Below are positions 1 to 5,957 of a stretch of 46,885 nucleotides of DNA, in pieces. The stretch spans positions 1 to 46,885 of the IMG/VR virus record IMGVR_UViG_3300032265_001184. One strand, written 5' to 3'. The stretch is from a virus. The notes beneath the pieces are model-generated. The model ran no database searches and was not told where the DNA came from. It saw only the letters and a list, made by a program, of their open reading frames with translations. Every line of letters starts with the position of its first letter. The stretch's first letter is position 1. A program made the translations under genes and the position numbers.

Positions 1-123
1 ATCAATACAGTCTTGAATAATCAACTCAGCGAATTTTTCAATATTAAAAATTGATTCACTATAGGAATAATCACCAACAGTCGTATAACATCTAAGCGCA
101 ATTTGTTTAATTCGTTCGTTCAT
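1..123 (-). CDS. Small phage protein, C-terminus beyond window (partial)
   Basis: Forty-one codons are open from an ATG to the window edge, so the C-terminus is missing. The peptide begins MNERIKQIALRC and continues FNIEKFAELIIQDC. This is the layout of a very common short phage protein family (MNERIKELA...FDLEKFAELIV.EC) of unknown function. Its ATG overlaps the stop codon of the upstream 53-residue gene (ATGA), which suggests translational coupling. It also resembles the EREACA paralogues upstream in having an N-terminal helix and a conserved FxxLI segment. The family assignment is from memory of similar sequences. Confidence 0.6.
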   Translation of the reverse strand, partial: MNERIKQIALRCYTTVGDYSYSESIFNIEKFAELIIQDCID

Positions 124-281
124 CGTAATTCCTTAATTGCTTGCTTAACGTACTTCTTTTCATAATTTGAAAAGCACTTAATGATATCTTCATCACGCAA
201 ATAATGTCGATTCCTGAGTTCGTGTTCAGCGATAAATTCTTCGACTTCGTCTAACAACCTATTAAACTTTTCTGGTTTCAT
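120..281 (-). CDS. Hypothetical protein, 53 aa
   Basis: This short gene begins MKPEKFNRLLDEVEEF and ends VKQAIKELR. It is predicted mostly helical and charged, with no domain that I recognise. The case for a real gene is its perfect fit in the operon: its ATG overlaps the upstream stop codon as ATGA, and its TGA overlaps the next ATG in the same way. It is not under an obvious separate promoter. Confidence 0.55.
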   Translation of the reverse strand: MKPEKFNRLLDEVEEFIAEHELRNRHYLRDEDIIKCFSNYEKKYVKQAIKELR

Positions 282-583
282 TCTTTATTCCTTTCACGAA
301 TTCTAAAGGCAACAAGGTCGCTAAAAGCAACAACGTTGTCAGTTACGCCAACTAATCGCGCCTCGTCTTCCGCTATCTTGGCACACCATTCGCGCTCGGA
401 ACGTAGCAGGGTCTTGGTGTGCTGATCGTTGTGTTCAAAGAACTCTTTAGTCGCACGGTGAGCGACCAAGTCAGCAAAGCGGTCGAAACTGAGCGCCAAC
501 TTGGGCCACTCTGCAATTGCCGAGATAACCTGATTGTTGAACCCAGCCTCCGTCGCCAGAAAAATTATCTGTTCAAGATTCAT
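278..583 (-). CDS. EREACA-type small phage protein (paralogue 1)
   Basis: This 101-residue protein has the architecture of a short phage family. It has an N-terminal MNLEQIIFLATEAGF helix, a central FDRFADLVAH segment, then the signature SEREWCAKIAEDEA and a basic tail (FRIRERNKE). The family is widespread in phages of Proteobacteria and its function is unknown. Two other copies lie nearby on the same strand (the 163-residue and the 2487-2792 genes). Its start overlaps the stop of the 163-residue gene by four bases. Base composition is visibly more GC-rich than the replication genes, consistent with exchanged accessory DNA. Confidence 0.65.
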   Translation of the reverse strand: MNLEQIIFLATEAGFNNQVISAIAEWPKLALSFDRFADLVAHRATKEFFEHNDQHTKTLLRSEREWCAKIAEDEARLVGVTDNVVAFSDLVAFRIRERNKE

Positions 584-1071
584 TCTTCCCCCCTTGCGCG
601 GATTGCGGACTCACAGTAATGCGCCCCTTCAACGTGAGACTCCCAATAAAGATTCGCACAAATTTCCGCGCACTCTTCTCTCTCCTTCTTTCGTTCTTCT
701 TTCAGTCTATCAGCAAACTTTTCTGCAAGAGCATCAAAGAATACCTTAGCACTCTCTTCGGCATCCCCTTCAAATACCATCACACCACCGTTAAAGTCAA
801 GTCTCCCAATATTGTGATCTCCATTGTGAAACACAACATTATAATCTGGTTTCAAATCAAAAAGAGAAAGGGAGTTAGTATTGGTTTCTGTTACTAAATC
901 CTTCATATTCATAGGATAATCAGTAATTTCTTTCATAGATTCTTTGCCTTTTTTAAGTATCAACTCAACAAATCGTTCAGTTTGTTGCCACGCTTCTTCG
1001 GTAGCCATTCCTAATGCATAGGATTTTATTCCGGCTTGAATTGCGAGGTCTTCGATTTCTTGTCTTGTCAT
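580..1071 (-). CDS. EREACA-type protein with an inserted second domain (paralogue 2)
   Basis: The ends match the EREACA family: MTRQEIEDLAIQAGI and FVELI near the start, and REECAEICANLYWES plus AIRARGEE at the end. The middle (roughly residues 70-125) is an extra module containing NIGRLDFNGGVMVFEGDAEE and SAKVFFDAL. That module looks like a separate small phage protein family (fhNG..IGrLdf..G...FeGdadeSAk.Ff) usually encoded alone. The gene therefore looks like a fusion or insertion between two accessory families. Function is unknown for both parts. It is coupled to the next gene by a four-base overlap. Confidence 0.6.
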   Translation of the reverse strand: MTRQEIEDLAIQAGIKSYALGMATEEAWQQTERFVELILKKGKESMKEITDYPMNMKDLVTETNTNSLSLFDLKPDYNVVFHNGDHNIGRLDFNGGVMVFEGDAEESAKVFFDALAEKFADRLKEERKKEREECAEICANLYWESHVEGAHYCESAIRARGEE

Positions 1072-1072
1072 C

Positions 1073-1288
1073 TTAAGAACCTGTTACTCTATCTAAGAAT
1101 AACCGCAGCACCATCTCTACAAACAGCTCCTCGGTGCCCGTCCGTTTGTACGCATTCAGCAAATGCTTGTCGTCCATCTCAGAGATTAAAATTCGCCTTC
1201 CATCTCGTGTTCTCCAATAGCCGGGTTCGCGATCCCAAAAGTCCTCTAAATCGTACCCATCATATCCTTCGTCTTCAGCCCAACTCAT
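1073..1288 (-). CDS. Small acidic phage protein, WxTxDGRxIxIxxM family
   Basis: This is a 71-residue protein with an acidic N-terminus (EDEGYDGYDLEDFWD). It is followed by YWRTRDGRRILISEMDDKHL and LLNAYKRTG, a motif shared by many short phage proteins (W.T.DG..I.I.eM...HL.N). Function is unknown. The start codon overlaps the final base of the upstream 61-residue gene, and the stop lies one base before the next gene, so the cluster is read as one polycistronic unit. Confidence 0.55.
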   Translation of the reverse strand: MSWAEDEGYDGYDLEDFWDREPGYWRTRDGRRILISEMDDKHLLNAYKRTGTEELFVEMVLRLFLDRVTGS

Positions 1289-1473
1289 TATGAACCTCTC
1301 AGTCTAAAAATTTCTTTACAGAGTTTTTGGTTCAACTCAGATACCTTCGCTTCGAGTTCTTCAATCTTGTTAGCGGCTTCAGCGATACAAGCATTCGCCA
1401 CACCATCATCAGACTGAACATCTTCTGATAGGATTCGAAGAGCTTTGATGAGAGTGTTAGATTTAGTCTTCAT
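1288..1473 (-). CDS. Hypothetical protein, 61 aa, coiled-coil
   Basis: The sequence ALRILSEDVQSDDGVANACI followed by AEAANKIEELEAKVSELNQKL forms one continuous amphipathic helix with a leucine heptad in the second half. Similar short proteins (L..L..DI.S.DGVAN..I.EAA..I.EL) occur in many phage accessory regions. There is no known function. It overlaps the stop of the hexapeptide-repeat gene by four bases (ATGA), so it is probably co-translated with it. Confidence 0.55.
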   Translation of the reverse strand: MKTKSNTLIKALRILSEDVQSDDGVANACIAEAANKIEELEAKVSELNQKLCKEIFRLRGS

Positions 1474-2195
1474 TTTAATTTACTCCATTTTACCAAATGG
1501 TTAATAATGTCCATTGTCTCTTCACCAAGAGATGTTCCACCTCTGGTTTCTTCCCAATGTTTTTTTGCGTCTTCTAAAGAAAAATTTCTACACCCCGCTT
1601 GAATTCGTTTAATTCCATCAGCGCAATCGACATAAACAAAGAAGTATCCATCAGATCGTCTGATTCCATATACCCGAGCGTTATCGGATACACAAGCGTT
1701 ACCGGATACCTGAGCGTCACCATATACATAAGCGTTCCCGGATACCTGAGCGTTACCATATACATAAGCGTTACTGGATACCTGAGCGTCACCATCTACA
1801 CAAGCGTTATCGGATACCTCAGCGTTACCGGATACCTGAGCGTCACCATCTACACAAGCGTTACCGGATACCCAAGCGTTACAAGATATCTGAGCATTAC
1901 CGGATACCTGAGCGTTACCATATACATAAGCGTTACCGGATACCTGAGCGTTACCATATACCTGAGCGTTACCGGATACCCGAGCGTTATCAAATATCCG
2001 AGCGTTACCGGATACCTGAGCGTTACCATATACATAAGAGTTACCGGATACACAAGCGTTACCATATACCTGAGCGTTAGTATCGACATAGGCGCTGGCT
2101 TCTACCTTAGCTGTGTCCGCCACCCAACCACCACCATTGGAGTGTTGGTGGGCAGCTACCGATCCATTACCGTCCTGAAAGTCATATGTAGTCAT
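1470..2195 (-). CDS. Hexapeptide-repeat beta-helix protein
   Basis: Residues about 25-174 are 25 consecutive six-residue units of the form (V/I)(S/Y/D)(G/D)(N/D)A(Q/Y/C/R), for example VYGNAQVSGNAY. This is the signature of a left-handed parallel beta-helix. The helix is capped by a C-terminal domain (GYFFVYVDCADGIKRIQAGC, then FSLEDAKKHWEETRGG) that I have seen with such repeats in other phage proteins. It is too repetitive and lacks the catalytic features to be called an acyltransferase; a structural or binding role is more likely. It follows a sigma70-like promoter and is the first gene of the left-end operon. Copy number could vary by 18-bp slippage. Confidence 0.75.
   Translation of the reverse strand: MTTYDFQDGNGSVAAHQHSNGGGWVADTAKVEASAYVDTNAQVYGNACVSGNSYVYGNAQVSGNARIFDNARVSGNAQVYGNAQVSGNAYVYGNAQVSGNAQISCNAWVSGNACVDGDAQVSGNAEVSDNACVDGDAQVSSNAYVYGNAQVSGNAYVYGDAQVSGNACVSDNARVYGIRRSDGYFFVYVDCADGIKRIQAGCRNFSLEDAKKHWEETRGGTSLGEETMDIINHLVKWSKLK
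1665..2123 (-). repeat. 18-bp coding tandem repeats (hexapeptide array)
   Basis: The DNA repeats with an 18-base period around GCGTTACCGGATAC and GCGTTACCATATAC units (plus-strand reading), encoding the NA-x-V-x-G hexads. Unit sequences are degenerate but several adjacent pairs are nearly identical, as expected for slippage or recombination. The period is exactly six codons and there are no unique spacers. Confidence 0.85.
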
Positions 2196-2224
2196 TTTTT
2201 CACCAAAATTTGTATGATAAAGCC

Positions 2225-2253
2225 ATTATATAATAATTGTAAAAAGAAGTAAA
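2225..2253 (-). promoter_or_regulatory. Sigma70-type promoter for the left-end operon
   Basis: Read on the minus strand, TTTACT is followed by exactly 17 bases and then a perfect TATAAT. The start codon of the hexapeptide-repeat gene lies about 30 bases downstream of the -10 box. This looks like a host-polymerase (early) promoter, unlike the TATAAATA late boxes elsewhere. Confidence 0.6.
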
Positions 2254-2256
2254 CTC

Positions 2257-2490
2257 TTATTTTTGCATCCAAGAAGGTTCAAACCAATCGAGAGTCGTCT
2301 TCATAGCCAAAAGATGATTCTCAATCTCTACAATATCCTTTTCTTTGTCACTGGTAAAGACACCAAAGGAATTAGCATTACGATTGCGGTTATCTAGTTC
2401 CCTCTCAAGCAAAGCAATAGCGTTCTTAATTTCATTGACCACGATTTGGTCAACCTGTTCTTCAGAAAGTTCAATCATCAATTCCATCAT
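2257..2490 (-). CDS. Hypothetical protein, 77 aa
   Basis: The protein is acidic and helical, with IELSEEQVDQIVVNEIKNAI and a second helix ending in LDWFEP. No domain is recognised. Its start overlaps the stop of the following EREACA paralogue by four bases (ATGA), so it is the downstream partner of that gene. The first two methionines (MMELM) leave the exact start uncertain by a few codons. Confidence 0.55.
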   Translation of the reverse strand: MMELMIELSEEQVDQIVVNEIKNAIALLERELDNRNRNANSFGVFTSDKEKDIVEIENHLLAMKTTLDWFEPSWMQK

Positions 2491-2792
2491 TTGTCCCCCC
2501 TGTCACGAATTAGATCGGCGATATGTTTAGACCTTAAGGCGATTGACATATCAATGTCAAAGTTATTTGGATTAAATGGCAACGAAGATAACCGTTGATG
2601 AGCTTCGTTAAGTGCGGTGTATTTCATCCATTCATCCTCGGCTATTTGGGCACACGCCTCACGTTCAGCGGCGGCGACCAAAGCAGCGAAACGCTCAAGT
2701 TCATCGTAGAAAAGCATATGCGTTTGGAAGACGTCGCGCACTTTCCCGTTTCCCGCCTGCTCGACCAGCCGAATCACATCTTCCCTATTCAT
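2487..2792 (-). CDS. EREACA-type small phage protein (paralogue 3)
   Basis: This is the most canonical of the three copies. It begins MNREDVIRLVEQAGNG, then has LERFAALVAAAEREACAQIA and ends IADLIRDRGDK. The family is abundant in phages of Burkholderiales and other Proteobacteria and has no known function. It overlaps both neighbours by four bases (ATGA junctions). Its GC-rich codon usage differs from the AT-rich replication and virion genes to the right. Confidence 0.65.
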   Translation of the reverse strand: MNREDVIRLVEQAGNGKVRDVFQTHMLFYDELERFAALVAAAEREACAQIAEDEWMKYTALNEAHQRLSSLPFNPNNFDIDMSIALRSKHIADLIRDRGDK

Positions 2793-3106
2793 TTTGATGC
2801 TCCAAATTTCTCAAGGTTTAGACAATCATTATCACGCAAAGCACGAATAACTGCAAGAGCAATACCGTAAGCATTCCGACCTGTATCAACACCCCACTGA
2901 GCAGCATTAGTGCATTGCTCTACAATCTTCTCATCCAAGTCCAACGCACGCTCAACGATATCCTCAGGCTTGCCTACACGCTTTAGATAGGCCGACCCAC
3001 CATCTATAGCAATGGCTCCGCATTCGCAGGATTTGTAATCATGACGATGAGCAGAGAATACAATTGCCTTACACTTAGCGCATTGGGCTTCGTTTTGAAT
3101 AATCAT
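2789..3106 (-). CDS. Zinc-ribbon phage protein (DUF7695-like)
   Basis: The N-terminus carries CAKCKAIVFSAHRHDYKSCE followed by CGAIAIDGGSAYLKRVG. The CxxC plus CxC spacing with HRHD between is a small zinc-ribbon domain seen in many phage proteins (HRHDF..C.CGAIAVDGG). The C-terminal half, including KIVEQCTNAAQWGVDTGRNA, is a separate helical region without a recognised family. Metal binding is inferred from the cysteines; the role is unknown. Four-base overlaps join it to both neighbours. Confidence 0.6.
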   Translation of the reverse strand: MIIQNEAQCAKCKAIVFSAHRHDYKSCECGAIAIDGGSAYLKRVGKPEDIVERALDLDEKIVEQCTNAAQWGVDTGRNAYGIALAVIRALRDNDCLNLEKFGASK

Positions 3107-3474
3107 AATGCAGAATCCAGTTCTTGGTGAATCTTAGAAAGTTCTTCTAATGCTTCTTCATGGTCCAAACACTCAACATCGCGTTCGGCGTCTGCGAACG
3201 GCTGAACGACAGCTTTGTTAACGAACTTGAACTTCTCTTCGTCTGACCAAGACTTAAGGTAACCGTTGTCCTCGTCAAAGACGCGAAGGTACTCTTCGTC
3301 ATTCAATTCTCGAGTAGAGAACACGAACTCGTCTTTGTGCTCTTGAGAGAACTCTTTGTAGTCGCTGTTATGATGGTTATTCATAACATCAGTTGAAGCT
3401 GCTTCTGCATTTTCAGCTTCAACTACATATCGCATACGAAACATAGAGACAGTTTCAACCATATACTTTTTCAT
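3103..3474 (-). CDS. Hypothetical acidic protein, 123 aa
   Basis: The protein starts MKKYMVETVSMFRMRYVVEA, a beta-hairpin-like opening similar to small DpnD/PcfM-type domains. It continues as a strongly acidic helical protein ending EEALEELSKIHQELDSAL. A confident family could not be assigned. It is the first gene of its transcription unit, with GGAG upstream of the ATG, and it lies just downstream of a perfect 14-bp palindrome that may be an operator. Confidence 0.5.
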   Translation of the reverse strand: MKKYMVETVSMFRMRYVVEAENAEAASTDVMNNHHNSDYKEFSQEHKDEFVFSTRELNDEEYLRVFDEDNGYLKSWSDEEKFKFVNKAVVQPFADAERDVECLDHEEALEELSKIHQELDSAL

Positions 3475-3510
3475 ATCGACTCCATTTGCTTTTCTTTATT
3501 TTTGGAAGTA

Positions 3511-3524
3511 TGACTAATTAGTCA
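3511..3524. promoter_or_regulatory. Perfect 14-bp palindrome, possible operator
   Basis: TGACTAATTAGTCA is a perfect inverted repeat located 37 bases upstream of the 123-residue gene. On the minus strand it forms part of a TTGACT hexamer that could serve as a -35 element, though the matching -10 is weak. Its symmetry fits a dimeric helix-turn-helix regulator; this is inference. Confidence 0.4.
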
Positions 3525-3538
3525 AAAAAGTGTGGTTT

Positions 3539-3680
3539 AAGAATGTAAGATGTAGAGGGCGGGCGATCAACTCCAACAAGACTCTTTCATCTGCCTACAT
3601 TCTTCCTGGGGAATTCCCCGCGTCACCAATACACCACGAGGTCTCGGTGCGTGTCCTTGACGGGACGTCCCTGTCCCGTT
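3539..3680. other. Structured non-coding intergenic region
   Basis: This stretch holds four inverted repeats in about 140 bases. They are AAGAATGTA with TACATTCTT (3539-3547/3596-3604), the palindrome GGGGAATTCCCC (3608-3619), a CACC/GGTG-based stem (3632-3649), and ACGGGAC-6 nt-GTCCCGT (3660-3679). No open frame spans it and base composition is more GC-rich than its flanks. There is no U-tract, so it is not a simple terminator. It could be a structured leader, a 3' end of the DUF932 transcript, or a small RNA. Confidence 0.5.
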
Positions 3681-3707
3681 TCGTCTATTGAAGACTCATC
3701 AGAAGGA

Positions 3708-4646
3708 CTATGCGGCTTCAGCCATCTCAACCGCAAGTTCAAGAGCGTCAGCCTTAACTTTTTTGCCATTACCAAACCAAGCAGAAGTCAGTCGATTATC
3801 CTGACTGCGACCAAGCTTGTGGTCAACCATATAGGTGACGGCATTAAAAGCTGACCACCAACTGCCTTCAGCAAAGTTTGCACCAGGCTGAGTGTGCACC
3901 ACATCAAGAGCTTTAGAAGCAGAGATGCTCATCTCCTTCTTCTTCTCAGGGCCACCGGCAACCGGGAACACCTTCTTGAAGTACTCGACCAACTTAGGAC
4001 CGGTGTAGCGACGACCACCAAGGAACTCAGCCATCTCACGATACATGACCAGCTTTTCCTTAGCCACTCCCAGGGTTTCCTTCACCATGTCGCCATCGAA
4101 CTGGCGGCGGTGAGAGACCTTCACAAAGTTCTTGCTTGAAGTGTTCAAGCTAAGAGTAAGAGTGTTGTTACACACCACTCGAATCGGAGTGAAGCGTACG
4201 TCGATGCTCCAACCATATCGGTGAGGATTGCTAAAAAGCAGGTAGCTATCGACCTGATCCCCCTTGAAGAGTTCAAAGCCATCATTCACCTTGGCCAGGG
4301 CCCAGACGAGTTGACCATCACGAAGACTGCCAGCAGTGTGCATCTCCATGTCACCATTGGCCACAAAGTCATGAAAGAACTCAAACGCTTCATGATTCTG
4401 AAGCACATTCCAATCGTCCGAGACTACGTCCAGGATGGAGTCGTCAGAGTTACGCACCAGGGCGGAGCGGCCAACCGCAACACGTTCACCAGCCACATCA
4501 GCATATGCCGGAACCTTACGAACCGTCCAATCAAGACCAGCCTTCTCAAGCATCTGCGTAGGATGCAGATCAGCCGGAACTCGAACACCAAGACCGTGCC
4601 ACGGCACTTCGCCAGCGTAAGCCATCGTTTCAACCATATGAGCCAT
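3708..4646 (-). CDS. DUF932 (TIGR03299-like) phage/plasmid protein
   Basis: The sequence begins MAHMVETMAYAGEVPWHGLG and contains the family hallmarks: WxVLQNHEAFEFFHDFV, an aromatic and basic middle with VRFTPIRVVCNNTLTLS, and a C-terminal GSWWSAFNAVTYMVDHKLGR. This family is common on phages and plasmids. Its function is unestablished, though it is often found beside DNA-metabolism genes. Length (312) is typical. The start is supported by GGAG about 9 bases upstream and a late-like CATAAATA box further upstream. It is noticeably GC-richer than the core genes. Confidence 0.85.
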   Translation of the reverse strand: MAHMVETMAYAGEVPWHGLGVRVPADLHPTQMLEKAGLDWTVRKVPAYADVAGERVAVGRSALVRNSDDSILDVVSDDWNVLQNHEAFEFFHDFVANGDMEMHTAGSLRDGQLVWALAKVNDGFELFKGDQVDSYLLFSNPHRYGWSIDVRFTPIRVVCNNTLTLSLNTSSKNFVKVSHRRQFDGDMVKETLGVAKEKLVMYREMAEFLGGRRYTGPKLVEYFKKVFPVAGGPEKKKEMSISASKALDVVHTQPGANFAEGSWWSAFNAVTYMVDHKLGRSQDNRLTSAWFGNGKKVKADALELAVEMAEAA

Positions 4647-4692
4647 AATATATTCTCCAGTGTTATTTAATAATTACAAGTAGATAGTAATG

Positions 4693-4700
4693 TATTTATG
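4693..4700 (-). promoter_or_regulatory. Late-promoter-like box (CATAAATA)
   Basis: On the minus strand CATAAATA differs by one base from the T4-type late consensus TATAAATA. It lies about 47 bases upstream of the DUF932 start. Position and sequence fit a gp55-dependent promoter, but the mismatch lowers confidence. Confidence 0.35.
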
Positions 4701-4708
4701 AATTAATG

Positions 4709-4954
4709 TCAACCAGTCAAAGAAAACACAATATCAGCAAGTTCGTCACCCTTTACATTGATAAAGGTTCTAAACTTCTTGCTAAAGTTTAGAGGGTTCA
4801 GCATAATGACTTTATCAGTCCCATGTTTAACATAAGCAACAAGTCGGTCATTCTTTAGGACATAGGTATGATTAGCAGAATTCCAATCACGAGTTGTCTC
4901 GCGAAGAACTTCTAACTTGGTGCCGGTTTGAATGTTTAATGTAGTATTCATCAT
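4709..4954 (-). CDS. Hypothetical protein, 81 aa
   Basis: This small beta-rich protein contains GTKLEVLRETTRDWNSANHT and LVAYVKHGTDKVIMLN. Similar short proteins occur in other marine and soil phages, but no function is known to me. It is preceded by a reasonable sigma70-like promoter and stands alone between two non-coding stretches, so it may be an independently transcribed early gene. Either of two adjacent ATG codons could be used. Confidence 0.5.
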   Translation of the reverse strand: MMNTTLNIQTGTKLEVLRETTRDWNSANHTYVLKNDRLVAYVKHGTDKVIMLNPLNFSKKFRTFINVKGDELADIVFSLTG

Positions 4955-4972
4955 GAGTATATATTACATTAA

Positions 4973-5000
4973 ATCATAAAATATGTACACTACTTTTCAA
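4973..5000 (-). promoter_or_regulatory. Sigma70-type promoter
   Basis: On the minus strand TTGAAA is followed by 16 bases and TATGAT, about 20 bases upstream of the 81-residue gene. Both hexamers differ by one base from consensus. Confidence 0.45.
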
Positions 5001-5022
5001 AACTTTTTCATTAGGCCTGTGA

Positions 5023-5059
5023 CCCAGGGAACCCTAAGGGAACCCTAAGGGAACCCTGG
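5023..5059. repeat. GGGAACCCTAA tandem repeat with self-complementary units
   Basis: The 11-base unit GGGAACCCTAA occurs twice followed by a third GGGAACCCT, flanked by CCC and GG so that the outer CCAGGG and CCCTGG also pair. Each unit can form GGG/CCC mini-hairpins. The minus strand carries four GGG runs separated by 6-8 bases. It lies just after the stop of the zinc-finger gene. It lacks a U-tract, so a terminator role is not clear. Confidence 0.6.
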
Positions 5060-5063
5060 TGAT

Positions 5064-5372
5064 TTAAGCAAGAGTCCAAACGTCTCCATCTTCAACAAAG
5101 TATGGGCTATCTATGAATTGAGGAGGAACAATATCAACGTTCTCTTCTTTCTTAAAGTTAAGAAGATTCATATTGGTAAGTTCACCCTCTGGCGTTTGCT
5201 TAAACCGTTTCAAGCCTGCGCTTATGTTTCTCTTTGCTTCTTCAGTTACAGGAGTTTGGTTCTTGCGAATATATCCGCATTCCATGCTACAGCAATCCCA
5301 ACGCTTCTTATGAAGTTTACCACAGATTGGGCATTTCTTTTCTTTATATCTGTGTTTTTTTACTTCTTTCAT
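5064..5372 (-). CDS. Small zinc-finger protein
   Basis: The N-terminus is basic (MKEVKKHRYKEKKCPICGKL). It contains CPICG and CCSMECG, a four-cysteine zinc-ribbon arrangement like those preceding HNH or nuclease-associated motifs (EAKRNISAGLKRFKQTPEG). No HNH catalytic histidines follow, so it is not called a nuclease. The C-terminal half is acidic and unrecognised. A TATAAATA late box lies about 46 bases upstream, directly after the terminator of the preceding unit. A clear Shine-Dalgarno sequence is lacking. Confidence 0.55.
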   Translation of the reverse strand: MKEVKKHRYKEKKCPICGKLHKKRWDCCSMECGYIRKNQTPVTEEAKRNISAGLKRFKQTPEGELTNMNLLNFKKEENVDIVPPQFIDSPYFVEDGDVWTLA

Positions 5373-5417
5373 GCATGTATACGCTGGCAGGACGGGTTAG
5401 GCAGGACTTGATGTTTT

Positions 5418-5425
5418 TATTTATA
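5418..5425 (-). promoter_or_regulatory. Late promoter (TATAAATA)
   Basis: There is a perfect minus-strand TATAAATA immediately after the U-tract of the upstream terminator and about 46 bases before the zinc-finger gene. The T4 late consensus is TATAAATA, recognised by the gp55 sigma encoded in this window. Confidence 0.6.
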
Positions 5426-5451
5426 AAAAAACCCAACAATATTGTTGGGTT
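5421..5451 (-). terminator. Rho-independent terminator
   Basis: A perfect 22-base inverted repeat (AACCCAACAAT and its complement) is followed on the minus strand by TTTTTT. It ends the two-gene unit of the 60- and 59-residue proteins. Confidence 0.8.
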
Positions 5452-5474
5452 CATTAGACAAAGGTTATTAACTT

Positions 5475-5654
5475 TTAATCATCTGAAGATGCGCCTACAA
5501 CATGCTTAACTGACATCTTCTTTTTATTTTTGAAGAAGTCTGTTTCTGCTTCAGCAAATAGTTTTCGTGTCAATGCTCGATGAGATTCATCAAATATGGT
5601 GCTTAACATAATTTTTGTCAATTTATTCATTTTATAATTTCTATCAAATTTCAT
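5475..5654 (-). CDS. Hypothetical protein, 59 aa
   Basis: The start ATG is preceded by TGAGGAAATACT, a good Shine-Dalgarno sequence. The protein begins MKFDRNYKMNKLTKIMLSTI and ends KHVVGASSDD; it is basic and helical with no recognised family. It sits between the 60-residue gene and a strong terminator on the same strand, which supports it as a real second gene of that unit. Confidence 0.6.
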   Translation of the reverse strand: MKFDRNYKMNKLTKIMLSTIFDESHRALTRKLFAEAETDFFKNKKKMSVKHVVGASSDD

Positions 5655-5668
5655 AGTATTTCCTCAGA

Positions 5669-5851
5669 TCAATCTATAAATGGGTGAATGTTTTTGTCTA
5701 AAAGAGATTTGAGTTTAACATTTTCTTTTAATGTTTTATCTAATCTCTTTTCCATATTTATGTAACTATTTGTAAGGTAGTGATACATTTGTTCTAGTTG
5801 AGTAAAATTATCATTTACGTAATAATTAAACTGTTCATTGCTTGTATACAT
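5669..5851 (-). CDS. Hypothetical coiled-coil protein, 60 aa
   Basis: The gene has an excellent ribosome-binding site (TTAGGAGAAGTCTA before the ATG) and a TATAAATA late box about 40 bases upstream. The product is polar with a central helix (FTQLEQMYHYLTNSYINMEK) and a lysine-rich heptad region after it. Function is unknown. The late promoter suggests expression during particle assembly or lysis. Confidence 0.6.
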   Translation of the reverse strand: MYTSNEQFNYYVNDNFTQLEQMYHYLTNSYINMEKRLDKTLKENVKLKSLLDKNIHPFID

Positions 5852-5888
5852 TAGACTTCTCCTAACTGTATAGTGTTGATGGAAATGG

Positions 5889-5896
5889 TATTTATA
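5889..5896 (-). promoter_or_regulatory. Late promoter (TATAAATA)
   Basis: There is a perfect minus-strand TATAAATA in the divergent intergenic region, about 40 bases before the 60-residue gene. Confidence 0.65.
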
Positions 5897-5919
5897 TTAT
5901 AAGTTAAACTGTTTGTTTG

Positions 5920-5927
5920 AATAAATA
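5920..5927 (+). promoter_or_regulatory. Late-promoter-like box (AATAAATA)
   Basis: On the plus strand AATAAATA differs by one base from the late consensus and lies about 30 bases before the 236-residue gene. It forms a divergent pair with the minus-strand late box at 5889. Confidence 0.4.
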
Positions 5928-5957
5928 AGAGATAAAGTTTATTGCTGGAGCTGGTAC

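Noticed and set aside
1665-2123. Evenly spaced short repeats that resemble a CRISPR array at first sight
   Set aside because: The period is exactly 18 bases in frame, there are no unique spacers, and every unit encodes a hexapeptide.
1599-2252. Long plus-strand open frame with repeats such as VTGYLSVTIY opposite the hexapeptide gene
   Set aside because: It is the antisense reading of the 18-base repeats. It lacks a natural sequence composition and lies opposite a gene with a sensible fold, cap domain and promoter.
3608-3619. GGGGAATTCCCC as an isolated regulatory palindrome
   Set aside because: It is one of several stems in a structured stretch and is not near a promoter; treated as part of that region instead.
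4221-4670. 149-residue plus-strand frame opposite DUF932
   Set aside because: It is antisense to a well-recognised family, with no ribosome site or promoter.
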